From Pardosa pseudoannulata (Eukaryota; Arthropoda; Arachnida; Araneae; Lycosidae), in NCBI GenBank assembly GCA_032207245.1, contig CM063502.1:47155904-47219903 (forward strand): a DNA stretch of 64,000 nucleotides, read 5' to 3'. A program made the position numbers and the translations under genes. Of this stretch, positions 12,574 to 29,800 are shown piece by piece (position 1 is the stretch's first letter; every line of letters starts with the position of its first letter). The notes beneath the pieces are model-generated. The model made no database searches. It saw only the letters and a program-made list of their open reading frames with translations, and was not told where the DNA came from.

Positions 12574-13658
12574 TATTTGTATAGTGTTGTTTTGAACTGA
12601 AAATTTATCCCGTAGGAAACACGGTGATAGAAATTCTATTAATACTTAAAATTGTTTAAAAATACAAGGTACATAATAGCCAGAAATTTTAGTGGAAATG
12701 GAAATTAATGTAGTAGGACACATAATATTTGAAATGTTTTGGCCCTTGTCGTCCAAAATAGGTAGACAAGATCATTTTTATACACAGTCAAGAAATTTTA
12801 ACAACAAACTAAGTCATCAGATTTCAATACCATATTAAATGTAATCGCATATTAATTACACAAAATAGTAACTAATTATAAGACATGGGATTGTATGTAC
12901 TAGGATTATATGCAATAAGTGGCACAAGAGAAGACTATATTTGTATAGTGTTGTCTTGAACTTAAAATTTATCCCATGACAAACAGCGATAAAAATTCTA
13001 TTAATACTTAAAATTTTTTAAAAGTATAAGGTACATAATATCCTGAAATTTTAGTGGAAATCGAAATTAATGTAGTAAGACACAAAATATTTGAAATGTT
13101 TTGGCCCTTTTCGTCCAAAATGATCACCATGATCATTTTTATACACAGTCCAGAAATTTTAACAACAAATTAAGTCATCATATTTCAATACCATATTAAA
13201 TGTAATCGCATATTAATTACGCAAAATAGTAACTAATTATAAGACATGGGATTGTATGTACTAGGATTATATGCAATAAGTGGCACAAGAGAAGACTATA
13301 TTTGTATAGTGTTGTCTTGAACTTAAAATTTATCCCATGACAAACAGCGATAAAAATTTTATTAATACTTAAAATTTTTTAAAAGTATAAAGTACATAAT
13401 ATCCTGAAATTTTAGTGGAAATCGAAATTAATGTAGTAAGACACAGAATATTTGAAATGTTTTGGCCCTTTTCGTCCAAAATGATCACCATGATCATTTT
13501 TATACACAGTCCAGAAATTTTAACAACAAATTAAGTCATCATATTTCAATACCATATTAAATGTAATCGCATATTAATTACGCAAAATAGTAACTAATTA
13601 TAAGACATGGGATTGTATGTACTAGGATTATATGCAATAAGTGGCACAAGAGAAGACT
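12574..13658. repeat. Tandem repeat, three units of about 362 bp
   Basis: Units begin at 12574, 12937 and 13299 with tatttgtatagtgttgt and end gcaataagtggcacaagagaagact. Units 2 and 3 are nearly identical; unit 1 is more diverged. A degenerate partial unit is visible at about 12377-12480 (gggcaaatacaacggtagaattcatattaatac). Confidence 0.92.
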
Positions 13659-13671
13659 GTATAAAATTAGG

Positions 13672-13712
13672 TATAAAAATTAAGAGTAAAATATATACTC
13701 TTAATTTTTATA
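13672..13712. repeat. Perfect 17-bp inverted repeat
   Basis: tataaaaattaagagta (13672-13688) and tactcttaatttttata (13696-13712) with a 7-base loop, just after the 362-bp tandem repeats. Confidence 0.9.
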
Positions 13713-14393
13713 ATTATGTTACAATTTTGATATAATACAGTATAAAAATTAAGATCTAAAGAAACAAAAGATTTATAAATGCCAGTGACTTAAAGAGAAT
13801 CGGTTTATCGTTTGCATTTAAATAGATGTACAGCGTGCGAAAAAGAAAAAAACTAGAGTGGTCTAAATGATGGCTTCATTTCCCTTTGCCACAAAAGAAA
13901 TAAAAAAAAACTTTTGTGCTTTATTTTTGATTGGAGAGTGAATTATTACAGAGAATAGTGACACTTTTTCATCTTGGTAAGAGATAAATTGAGTTACAAA
14001 TATTCAATCAAAGCCTTCGAGAACGCTATTCTATCCATTAAATTAACCGGATGATTTGAGGTCTCAGATTTCTCACACATGATTCCTCTTTTTTATCATT
14101 TCTTTTTTCAAATCAATGTTTCAAGATACGGAGCGTGATATATTTTAAATATATTTTCTTCGCATTTTATAGTATTCAAGGGCTGATTATAGCACGGGAA
14201 CCCGGGGCGCATGACTTGGTCATGAAAATTTTAAGAGACAAGAAGATTTATAGATTTACTATTTTTACACATCTGATTTTTTTTAAATAGCATGTATTTA
14301 GGTAAGAAACGCGAAAAATCGTAACAATCAACTTTCTATTTTATTGGTTTTGAATATTATTATTTTGATATTAATTTCTTATCTCTCTATCAA

Positions 14394-18109
<3,716 letters not shown>

Positions 18110-18440
18110 AAATCGTCCCCTGTTCCAAAGTAATCTTTTTCTTCGCTTTTGCGATGAAGCGCATCGGCTGGACAAACGCGCATTGCTTTCGCCATAAATC
18201 CGTCATAAACGATTCTTGGCTTGAAAAGAATGCACTTCAGTGGTTACTTTACTTCGCCGTTCATGCTGAATGAAACACTTCTAATGAGGAAAAGGATCCG
18301 GAAGGCGCGGATGGGCCGAAACCAGGACATCCTCTGCATTGGAACCCGCATGACTCGACTCAAAGATTCTTTCCCAGACCATTTGACTCAGCCTGAAGCA
18401 CAGAAAAGGCTTTCCTGAAAAGTGTGGGTTTCGTTAGGCA
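18110..18440. other. GC-rich island in AT-rich desert
   Basis: The block around cgatgaagcgcatcggctggacaaacgcgcattgc and ccggaaggcgcggatgggccgaaaccagg is clearly richer in G+C than its flanks. A 65-codon plus-strand frame (18221-18418) has no recognisable domain. It could be a regulatory element, an untranslated exon or an old insertion. Confidence 0.4.
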
Positions 18441-18666
18441 GAGAAGAATCAAAATAGAAGAATAAAGAATAACACCCGTTTTAGAAAATAATAGGAGGTT
18501 GTTTCAAATGAATTCTGCATAGAATAGGTCATGCTTAGTCGTAGAAGTCATTATCAGTTTTCGGGGAACAAAATTTATGGAAAGCATTAAACTTTTGGGC
18601 ATGCAGAATATTTCAAGTCCAAATAAGTTCCGTTCCTTTCCTCAGCCAAACATGTTCATGTGTTTT

Positions 18667-20170
<1,504 letters not shown>

Positions 20171-21949
20171 TCTACTGATGACAACAGAAGAAAAGCTATT
20201 CCCTCTTCTCAAAAAAGATCTCAAGGTTTTGATAATGTGGGATAAATTAAGACGATTTAGATATTTTTTTTTCTTTAAAGAAATAAAGAGACTGTACCAC
20301 ATTCATACTAAAATATCGCAAAGGATAGTATATGGTTTAATAATGCTTCTGAAAATTAAACAAAATGTTTAGATGCTTTATTTCTATTTAATGAAGTTTA
20401 GATAACTATAAAGAACATTAAATAAAGTTAATATAACGCTAATATAGTAATGCCAAATATGCTCAAAATAAATCTTTAAGATAATGATGAAGCAAAATTA
20501 GGAAAAGAATTTTAATTAAAACATAAGAAATATTTACAAATTAATAAAATTTAAATGATAAAATGCATAAAAAATTATCTCTCTTTTAAAAATCTTCAAT
20601 GAGATTGATTTAGATTTACTTAAATTTAAATGTTTACAAGACCTCAACCAGAGAAGCTTGACGCACTCAAACCCCTCCCCCCTTCCAAATCCCCCAAGAT
20701 TATGGAGTTTATTATATTGCATTTTAGCATTGAAATTAAAGTACATTTTCAAATATAAATTTTTTTAACTACATACTAAATTTAATATTAATATATAATG
20801 ATACAACATAATAATACATAACTAATACACAATTTAATAATAATACATAAATTTAATATTTAAATAGAAATTTCAGTTTTTGAATTTTTATTTACTTTAT
20901 TAATTTGATACTTTTGTTCCAAATTGTTTTATATATTTACTAAGACATGTTACACGAGATTGTGCATGGACTTTTCAATGTATATTTTAAATTTTATATG
21001 ATTGTAATGCCATTATCAACACTAAATATTAATGAAAAATTTCATATATTCTTTTATAAATTGTATGAATTTTTGTTGTACAAGATGATTCTCTGAAACA
21101 ATGTATTAAGTCTCAAAGTAAAGATGGTTTATATCCTGTCACGCCAGGACTTACACACATTTAATCTAGTAATAGGTAAATATTTTAGTGTCAACATTGT
21201 CATATTATACTTCAAATTCTTTGATAACTTTTAAATCATCAAAAATTTGGATATTTTAGAATATTATATGAAAGCTTGGTTAATTTTGTACAATTCAAAA
21301 TAATTTCAGAATTAAAAAAAAAAAAGAATGGATGGCTTAAAATTCTTTAAAGCCATTACTCTGAAACTACTGCAAGTATTTTTATGAAATATTTTCTGTA
21401 TACATAGCCATTCAAAAGCTTCAATTTGAAACTAATTTTAAACATTTATCTGCCAAAGAAATATTCTAATATTTCCTCAAATACTTAAAAATTTGCCATC
21501 GTATAGTATAAATTATCTAATTATAACAATACATCAGGACAATATACATTAAATATTCTAGATTCAAGAGGGTTTAATTCTAGGACACTAAAACAACATG
21601 AAATACATTACAACTAATATTTTGCCTTTACAATTTAAAATAATTTTATTCTACATTTTAAGTTTGAAAAGTGGTATCTAATTTTCATTGTACTTCATTT
21701 CTCAATCGTTTCTTATGTAATAAATTACATATTTCTAAAACTGGGAAATTGTTTTCTATAATAAAATAAATCTGATGGGGACACCAAATAAATTCCTTGT
21801 ACGTCTATTAAATTATACAATTTTTTTTCTACCCTTCATTTAAACTTATTTTGAATGTGAGATATGATTCTCTAATTCTTTAATAAAGTGGACAGTTACA
21901 CAATTCCTAAAAGAGATTTTAATAACACCAAAAACTTATAGAATATAAA

Positions 21950-22036
21950 TTCAACAATGAGTAATCAGCGCGCAGTATATATTGATTCAACAATGAGCAG
22001 CATTGTAATCAGCGAGTAGTATATATTGATTCAACA
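21950..22036. repeat. Short direct repeat around tatattgattcaacaat
   Basis: attcaacaatgagtaatcagcgcgcagtatatattg recurs as attcaacaatgagcagcattgtaatcagcgagtagtatatattg, with a third partial attcaacaataag. Confidence 0.7.
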
Positions 22037-22205
22037 ATAAGTATAACTCAAGTATTGCTCTCTGTCGGAGAGCGGTAACATTCTAATATTTGTTATATTG
22101 AGATTTTTTGCTATATAGTGTACAGATTACAATAAAAAACGGAGAGAACAAATAATGTTTCATCAGTCGTAAATACAAAATTTTAACATTCCGAATGGGA
22201 AAAAT

Positions 22206-22396
22206 GGAGCCGAATGGAAAGGACGCTGTTATCGGTCTGTACAGAGCCCTACCCATTATCTTCAGTACAGGAGTTCGTGGGTTCGAATCCCACTGCTGCC
22301 ATGGAAGCTCGTAGTTGTTTGGAATAGGCTTTGAGCAGTAGATCCCGGTCTTTTTAGCTTCCGCGTAGTAAAACAGTAGACCTCCAAATCAAATCA
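22206..22396 (+). repeat. SINE family 1, diverged copy
   Basis: Begins gagccgaatgg, has a good B box (gggttcgaatcccac) at about 22280, then ccatggaagctcgtagttg and a degraded tail (ctccaaatcaaatc). The A-box region is disturbed. Confidence 0.75.
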
Positions 22397-23171
22397 GCAT
22401 TCTACAGATAGTCGTTTTTGAGTTATGTCCGACATCTTTTATTTCCGTTAATTAAAATTTTTCGCTATATAGAGAGTAGATTGCATTTAAAGAGGGAGAT
22501 TCACAACTAGATGTTACAACAATCCACAGTACAACTACATTATAAACATAGTGGAGAGCGTAATTATATTTTCATAGAATAGATAATAACTCATTACTTT
22601 CATAGAATAGATGATAACTCGGGTTTATTTTTAAAGACCAAAGAAATGTATAAAAAACTGAATTGACATTTTAAATTTATATTCAGCCAGTTATGATTTA
22701 GTCTTGTGTGTTTGATTAAATATAGCTTAAGTTTCTTATACATTTATTTTTATTTATTTATTTTCTTTTAAATTAATATTTTTGTACTGTGTTTTGGATC
22801 AGTTTTATATATCATCTTTGGCTTTTGTATCCTTGATGCCTTAACTATTGTAGAAATACTCATATCGAAATCTCTACTGTTGTATTATTTTTTAAATGCT
22901 TGGTACTTTATTCTTTTTAACTTATTTGTAGAGATACATCGTAGAGATACATAGATCTCAATTCTGTTATGTACTTTTGTTACTCCTGTTTTGTTTGTCC
23001 TTGTATAAGACTTAAATTCAGTATGCATATTGCTATTCAGTCCTATTTTTAAACTGATATACTTGTTCCTTTTTTATTAATAATGTTAAGGGTCTTCGGA
23101 CTCTGTGGTAATCGTCTCTTCTATCCCCTCTGGGAACACCTCCTAGAGGCGTTGCCTCTGGCCCTTGGCAA

Positions 23172-23195
23172 CGTCTAGAGACAAATCTCTAGACG
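23172..23195. repeat. Perfect 10-bp hairpin in a GC-rich patch
   Basis: cgtctagaga / caaa / tctctagacg. It lies in a GC-rich block (about 23090-23290) with related pieces cctagaggcg and cctagagtctct. Confidence 0.85.
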
Positions 23196-23890
23196 CGTCC
23201 TAGAGTCTCTACGATGTGTTGGCTTTGACCTATTGTAAACCCTTTTAGGTGTCAATTGGAGAGTGGGATTCTTCAATCCAAAGAACAAACCCTTTTTGAA
23301 AGTTTTTGTCGCCATGACCCTATTTAGTCCTAAACACAAAATTAAAACATTCTACGTCTAATCATTTTTGAGTCATGCAACATACATAAATATATACATA
23401 AGTATGTACAGAAGTCACCACTAAACTAGTAAAATTTCAATAAGGGATGGTCAAAACAGGACATTTAAAGATACCTCGTTTCTTTGTTTGTTAAAAATTT
23501 ATTGTTTCCTTGTACGTAGTTGCAGAAGTAATGCTTAAACTAGTCAAAATGGATTTAAGTATGATAAAAATAGGTGTTTCCGTTGAAATCTAAAACAGGA
23601 ATTTATCTTGATTACGATACTTTATTTCGAACAAGGAAACAAAAATCGATCCATTCAATGCGCATTTTTTTTTATTAAATATAACAAGCCAAGAGCTATT
23701 AAAAATTATTCTCCTGACTGTGGCATAAAGGGAGATCCCATATTGCTGAAATGCTTTAAGGAAAGAAAATGGGTAATAAAGAAATAAAGAAAATTAATAA
23801 AGAAATAAATTTCAATAGTACAAATTACGCTACTGTAAATATTTATGTATATTTCAAAATTTAATCTTCTTTAGTCTCTGTATGCATTAA

Positions 23891-25105
23891 TACTTTGTAT
23901 AACTGTGTTGCAAATTGCAACAAACCCAAACACTTTTGTTATTTATACAGTTAGCTTTAAAACAGGCTTTTGTTGATTGCTTCTATCCTATAACACTGCA
24001 ATTCACCCAATTTACTCATAGAATCTGTACCAAAGGAGGATACTAAATTTAATTTTGTATGAAAGATTTTCATGATTATTATTGAAATAAACACTAAAAT
24101 TGTTAATTTTTTTTTAATGTACATATGCCAGAAGTAGATTTCTTACATAAATAGTTTCATGTTCTTTGTGGAACGATAACTTCTGAGCAAAGTAATTTAC
24201 AATATTTATAAGAAATATGTTTTTGTTGTTGTGTGTAGGAAATATACATTTTCTCAATAAATTTCCTTTTTGTGTTTCAAATATTTTAAATTAAATTTTA
24301 CATGTTGGAAATGGTGTATTTTATCGTCGTAGGAAATATTTTTTCAATTACGCACTCAGATACAAAGGTTTAAAAAGCTTTATGTGGAACAAATGAAATT
24401 CACAATGCAGTTAATGAGAAATTGTATGTTTTTACTGTATTTCTTTTTGCTATTCAAGTGTTTAAAGTAAGTTTCATTTTTTTAATTATTTATTTTACTT
24501 AACAGATTGCGTGCGGGTACATTTCGCAATGGAACTGTACTGGGAGAGGGCGTTTTGAGCGTAAATTTAGTTATTCAGTTAAATCTTAATAGATCAAAAA
24601 TTATTTAATTTTTTAACCAACTTTTCGTATTTTACATTGAAATATATAAACAAATATATAAATAGAAATACATAAATAACAACCATAAGATTTTTGTAAA
24701 CAAAAAATATATTTTTAGTGGATAAATTTATAATAGTATCGTAAATATGAAAAATCAAATAGAAATAGTAGTATATAGTTTTAATTTTTTCGAATTATGT
24801 TATATATAAACATTTTTACATTATAAAAAAATGAAAAGAGCAATCATAAAACTAATAATGTAAAAACTAGTTTTTATTTGTCTAAATTTTTCCAGAATCT
24901 ATGTAGTAGACAAGAACATTCGGCTTCGTTTTCCTGTATATACCGTTATTTTTGTACCCACAAACAAACCATGTTGTTACACTAACCCGTACTAGTACGT
25001 GACCCGCGCTCAAGTATCAATCGTCAGAAAACGTACTAGTACGTGTCCCGCGCTCAAGTATCAATCGTCAGAAAAAGTATTAGTACGTGTTCAGCATACA
25101 ATGTG
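23891..25105. mobile_element. Candidate TTAA element with subterminal 44-bp repeats
   Basis: TTAA occurs at 23887-23890 and 25106-25109. Inward sequences are roughly inverted (tactttgtataactg versus reverse complement cacattgtatgctg). The left ~700 bp is homologous to the sequence starting at 47748, which begins with the same TTAA-plus-end arrangement. No reading frame is intact, so it is presumed non-autonomous. The end match is imperfect, so the right boundary is uncertain. Confidence 0.5.
24988..25093. repeat. 44-bp tandem repeat with palindromic core, about 2.4 copies
   Basis: Units start at 24988 and 25032 with a partial third at 25076. Each begins cgtactagtacgtg, whose first 12 bases are a perfect palindrome, followed by a GC-rich cccgcgctcaagtatcaatc. 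It sits next to the right end of the TTAA element. Confidence 0.85.
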
Positions 25106-25649
25106 TTAACATTAGAATAGTTTTTTCTCTCGAAAGTCTAAATAAAAGTTGAACTGAAAGCAGAGATTTCAAGCGTCCCAGTTAACATAGCAGTTTATGA
25201 TTTAAGAAGGTATCGTGTTCTATTTAAATTAATAGTAGTGAGACATCAGTGATTTTTATCGATTGTTTTCCTTTAAGGAAAAATTTTATTCCAAAACTCA
25301 ATTCCAATTACATAAGGATAATCGAGAAAAAAAATTCTTCCTTAAACAGTTATCTCACTCACATCTTCATATAATGTCACGATAATGAATCTTTTGATGA
25401 TATAACTGTTCAAAATGGTAAAACAAATTATAAAATATAAAATATACATTATGCTTCGTTATAAACACTGAACTTTAATTCGCAAGAACAGCAGTAAATT
25501 TTAACATAATAAAGATTGTACACCCAACTTCGAAGCATGGTTGTGTACTGTAAATCCATTTTTTTCCTTCATTTGGTTATTTTTTAACAAAATTATTACT
25601 TCAAGAAATATTTATAAGAATTGAAAATCAATAGCTTTCAAGTAAAATT

Positions 25650-25676
25650 CATTATTATTATTATTATTATTATTAC
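25650..25676. repeat. (ATT)n microsatellite
   Basis: Eight or nine ATT units. Confidence 0.9.
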
Positions 25677-25794
25677 TTTATTTTGACGAATATATAAAGT
25701 AACCTCGAAATCGTAAGGTTCTAATTATATCATTTAATTCTATCATATCATAAATTTTAAACTTTAAAATAAAATAAATGTTTTATATTATATT

Positions 25795-26010
25795 GAAATC
25801 TTAGTTACGGATTAGGTTTTCTGATATTTTAACTCCCACGCACTGCGGCTTGCAGTACATGTGACAGCTGGTATCCATTATGGAAATCTAACTTCCCGTT
25901 GCAATTCAAGGATAATTTTGTCATTTGGTTCAATGAAAATTAATGATACGATTATGCTCTTTTCATATCACCGGGGGAAAGCATCGATTAGAGTGATTTA
26001 AACAACATTT
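25795..26010. other. Unique GC-richer block, candidate regulatory element
   Basis: Contains cccacgcactgcggcttgcag, an E-box in gacagctgg and homeodomain-like taatgata motifs. No repeat similarity or open frame is seen. Motifs this short occur by chance. Confidence 0.25.
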
Positions 26011-26664
26011 AAAGTTTAGTTTAATATAGCTATGTCAGTATGTAATTATTTCACTCTTAGACGTAACGAAAGTTTAATGTATATAATGTGTTCTTTTTGG
26101 CCGTTTAAATAAAGATGTCATATTTATTAACATAAACAGAACTATAAGTAAGGGAAGACTGGCATAAAAATTATGCTAAAGTGCTTGAGCAGTATTAATG
26201 AAAAAATAGCATTTGTCTTATTGTTAAAAGGCAAAAATAAAAGAAATTATTGTTAGCAGACTAATAAAATCCTATCTTCAGTTATTCTGATCTTAAAAAT
26301 TATTTGGACAATCTTTTAAAACTAAAGTAAGGTGATTTACTTTCAATGCAGTTATCAGTTCGAGTGTATTTCTGATAAGCAATCCATATGTATATTGATA
26401 GGAGCGTTTTAATAAACCATGCTGATATTTAATATCTTCAGTGCACTTTTAAAGCATAAATTCAAAATAGGAATATCTTAGTTTTAAATCTTGTACTTAC
26501 GTTGAGTCTTTGCGTAGCATTTTACGTTGATAATTTCCAATTGAAACGTAGGATAAAACAAATTTCTATGGTAACAACAAATTATTTATAAATTAAAAAA
26601 ATAAATAAATAAACGCAGTGATAGTGGTGTAACTTCACTTACAATTCAGGTATCCATGTGTGCG

Positions 26665-26890
26665 TGCTTATAAAGGATAGGAAACACAAATGTTATTTTT
26701 GTAAAACGATATGTTTTTTCGCTTTAACGTTTCTGACGGTGTAATGACAGAAGTGTGTGAATGAAAGATCTCTACGTCTATTTTAATTCTATTCCTCTTT
26801 AGACTTGGCCTTTCTTTAAATATAAAGTTATTAAAAGCTTTACATATTAGTGTCCAAGAGATTTTGAGACATAAACAAGTATACAATTTA
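26665..26890 (+). repeat. Dispersed duplicate, copy A
   Basis: Blocks aaggataggaaacacaaatgttatttttgtaa, tctctacgtct, acttggcctttctttaaatataaag and ttattaaaagctttacatattagtgtcc recur in the same order and orientation at 29458-29800. Not classified. Confidence 0.75.
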
Positions 26891-27138
26891 AAATAATAAT
26901 AAATAATTTGTCACTTAATTGTTATGAAAAGTAATCCATCTTGGTTTTAAATTAGTTCAATAACACTTTAACATGGATTTCGGAATTAAAGATCAGTTGA
27001 TAAAGGACTTTAGAATCTGTTGACTATAGAATTTAAAAAGAAAGGCGAGCACATCTATTTCTTTTATTTCTCACTGTCTTCATAATGTCTATGAATCTTG
27101 TAAATCAAAATATGGTCTGACTTTAGAAAAAAAAATAT

Positions 27139-27139
27139 G

Positions 27140-27202
<63 letters not shown>
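27139..27202. repeat. (TA)n microsatellite
   Basis: Follows atgtatg and ends at cgtgtgtg, the edge of the dispersed repeat at 27204. Confidence 0.9.
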
Positions 27203-27203
27203 G

Positions 27204-27744
27204 TGTGTGTAAGGAAAATTCTCAGGGGTTTTCAAAACTTAAATCAAGGGCTAAAAATTCCCTCTTTTAAACCCCTAACCTAAATTGACCACTTGAGCTA
27301 CAGTTTACGAACTCAGAGAAGAGGCCTGACCAATTATAACTCTACATGGCCCTAGCGGACAATTTAGGAAATTTCCAAATAAAAAGCAGATACACGCTGT
27401 CGGAGGCAGATATTTTCCCACAGATGTCGACCCAGGTGTTACGGGTCTTGTACATAGAACTTCGTGCTAGCTGACCCTTCAGTTTGTCCTGTCCCTATGA
27501 TGAAATGGGAACCCGTCCACCAACTTTATCTTAATAAAAGACTTTAGCTAAAACGGTATCATTTTTATGGCCATGACTGCAACCACCCATCGAGACTGTC
27601 GGGATGCGAGGGCCTGTATTCGAACGTCGGATATTCTCTGTCTGGATGCACTGATGGAGCATTTCGCGGAATGCTGGATCGCTGAATTTCTTCTTTTATA
27701 ACTTTCCGGGCAGTTGAAATCCATTTTAATGTTTCATCCGTCTC

Positions 27745-27748
<4 letters not shown>
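27204..27748 (-). repeat. Microsatellite-bounded dispersed repeat, copy A
   Basis: A 545-bp, relatively GC-rich block between (TA)n ending 27201 and (CA)n starting 27749. It is homologous in inverted orientation to 31291-31716: shared ttctcaggggtttt, ctgtcggaggcag, gggacaggacaaac, gcagtcatggccat. On the minus strand it contains a short open frame ending in DSLDGWLQSWP. The superfamily is not recognised. Confidence 0.8.

Positions 27749-27828
<80 letters not shown>
27749..27828. repeat. (CA)n(TA)n microsatellite
   Basis: About 20 CA then about 20 TA, bordering the dispersed repeat copy A. Confidence 0.95.
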
Positions 27829-27829
<1 letters not shown>

Positions 27830-28170
27830 CAAATTCACTCGTTGAATTTGTTTTGCTTCTAACAGCAATTTTATAAAAGTAAACTTACACATAAATGAAC
27901 TTTTTACACGCAAAATATAGCTATTTTGCCCACAAATTGCATCCAAAATCTATTGCTCTCTATCCAGATATCCTGAAACTTTGCACCTTTAGAAAATAAA
28001 AGCTCTGAAATCAATTTCACTTTTCGAAAAAATCTTATTAAAACTCTTTACTTCGCAGCTTCAGAAATTTAAAGGATATTTTTTTTTTATTTCTCATTTA
28101 GTAATTAAAGTGTAGCTGATTTGAAAAGTAAAATAACTGCTTTCTGAGATCTGACTTTTCAGTTGGTGTA

Positions 28171-28357
28171 CGGTTTGGTTTGGTTTTGGTTTTGGAGTTC
28201 TGTGGTCTACTTTTTACAACACGAGTACTAATGAGACCGGGACCTACTGATTAAAGCCGATTCCGAACGGCTACGAACATCCATGCCATAGTGAAATTCG
28301 AACCCACGAACTCCGGTTCCGAAAGCCAGCACCCTAACCATTCGGCCATCATTCGGC
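28171..28357 (-). repeat. SINE family 1, near-full copy
   Basis: Minus-strand copy with the (CCAAA)n tail at the left (cggtttggtttggttttgg) and the tRNA-like head gccgaatgatggccgaatggttagg at the right. A short similar flank (tgtacgkttt) occurs on both sides. A truncated second SINE fragment follows immediately. Confidence 0.8.
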
Positions 28358-28360
28358 GAT

Positions 28361-28402
28361 GTACGTTTTGGAGTACTACGGTCTACTTTTTGCAACAAGA
28401 GC
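28361..28402 (-). repeat. SINE family 1 fragment (3' part only)
   Basis: About 40 bp matching the tail-proximal segment (gttttggagtactacggtctactttttgcaacaagag), directly adjoining the copy at 28171. The full copy may have inserted next to or within it. Confidence 0.65.
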
Positions 28403-28918
28403 AGTTGATGTACGGAGTTACTCTACTTATCCATTAAATTACTCATTTTTTATTAACTTAAGCTTTTTCATAAAATATTCCCTTTGGTTTTTTCATGAAA
28501 ACCCGATAAATAAAATTTCCTTTTATACCTTCGTTGTATAATTCCTTGTTTTATTATAATTATTTTAATGTTTTATTTATTAAGCTTATTTCTGCTATAT
28601 GTGCATGTGTAATGATATTTTAACTAAACTAATCAACTTAATTATAGATGTATTCTAAAATAAATTTCTAGTAATTCCATCCCTAAAATTAAACCTTTAG
28701 GGAGATGTATTTGTTTCTCCTTTAACTGTGATAACCTTTGGCGACTTCTAGAACACCAAATTAATTTCTGTTTAATTCAACTAATCTTATATAATTACTT
28801 TACGTAATTTGATTTCCCTTCTTATAAGTCATCATGTGATTAATATTAACACTCTCATTGGCTGGCTCATTTGCGTCATCACAGCAGTATATAAGTAGAT
28901 GTAAAACGTTTTGACAGG

Positions 28919-28980
28919 TTTGGTTTGGTTTGGAGTGCTAAGGTCTACTTTTTGCAACACGGGGGCTAATGAGACCAACC
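28919..28980 (-). repeat. SINE family 1, 5'-truncated copy with target duplication
   Basis: Only 62 bp of the tail-side SINE sequence is present, flanked by the exact 10-bp direct repeat ttttgacagg at 28909-28918 and 28981-28990. Short truncated insertion with a target duplication is typical of LINE-driven retrotransposition. Confidence 0.85.
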
Positions 28981-29138
28981 TTTTGACAGGAGAGCGCAAA
29001 GAAGATGGATTGTCTGAATAAACTCAACAATTTTATTTCCAAATTTTTATCCTTTTCTTTCATGGCCTAACGACTGCACTGTATACATGGATATCAATCT
29101 AACTTTGTAGTTGGTCAAAAACACCCATTACACACACA

Positions 29139-29175
29139 CTACTACTAAAACTACTACTACTACTACTACTACTAT
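29139..29175. repeat. (ACT)n microsatellite next to a GC-rich repeat fragment
   Basis: About eleven ACT/CTA units with one aaa break, followed directly by ggcgcaacagcccctagggggccagg. Confidence 0.9.
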
Positions 29176-29292
29176 TCGGCGCAACAGCCCCTAGGGGGCC
29201 AGGGCCTACGGTGCCAATCTCCGTTTCCGAAACCAAGGGCCCTGGGATGCGAAGCATATGTTCCGATTAGGTGGTCAACCTTCTCGGAACAT
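29176..29292. repeat. Unclassified GC-rich repeat fragment
   Basis: ttcggcgcaacagcccctagggggccagggcctacggtgccaat is far more GC-rich than its surroundings and lies between (ACT)n and (CA)n. It looks like a fragment of a dispersed repeat, but I cannot name the family. Confidence 0.4.
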
Positions 29293-29457
29293 TACACACA
29301 CACACGCATATCCATACATATACACATATACCTATACATGTATGTATTAATATCGTATGATCTATTTGTATTTAGTTAATTTTATGTCGTTTTATAAATT
29401 GACTTTCAAATAAAAGTATGATTAAATGATAAAAAATTGATATGAGATTACTAAATT

Positions 29458-29800
29458 TTGTGCTTGTAAGGGATAGGAAACACAAATGTTATTTTTGTAA
29501 GACAATATTTTTTTCACTTTAGCGTTTCTAACGATATAATGGCAGTAGTATGTAAATGAAAAATCTCTACGTCTTTTTAAATTCTATTCACGTTTATACT
29601 TGGCCTTTCTTTAAATATAAAGAAATATAAATATATAATATATAAATATATATATAAATATAATATATATATAAATATATAAATATATAATAATATATTT
29701 AAATATAAATATATTATTTACATATTTAAATATAAAGTTATTAAAAGCTTTACATATTAGTGTCCTAGAGAATTTGTAACATAAACAAATATACATATTG
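29458..29800 (+). repeat. Dispersed duplicate, copy B, with AT-rich insertion
   Basis: Homologous to 26665-26890 but interrupted by about 110 bp of ata/aaatat sequence (about 29620-29729). The interruption is flanked by repeated aaatataaag, suggesting slippage or a local duplication. Confidence 0.75.

Larger units (their letters stand above)
20171..23886. other. AT-rich desert with one SINE and a GC-rich hairpin patch
   Basis: Contains the SINE at 22206, the short repeats at 21950 and the GC-rich patch near 23090-23290. No gene is seen. Confidence 0.5.
25110..26664. other. AT-rich desert
   Basis: Only an ATT microsatellite and a GC-richer unique block at about 25795 stand out. Confidence 0.5.

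Noticed and set aside
12574..13658. CRISPR-like array
   Set aside because: Unit length is about 362 bp with near-identical units and no unique spacers; this is ordinary tandem duplication in a eukaryotic genome.
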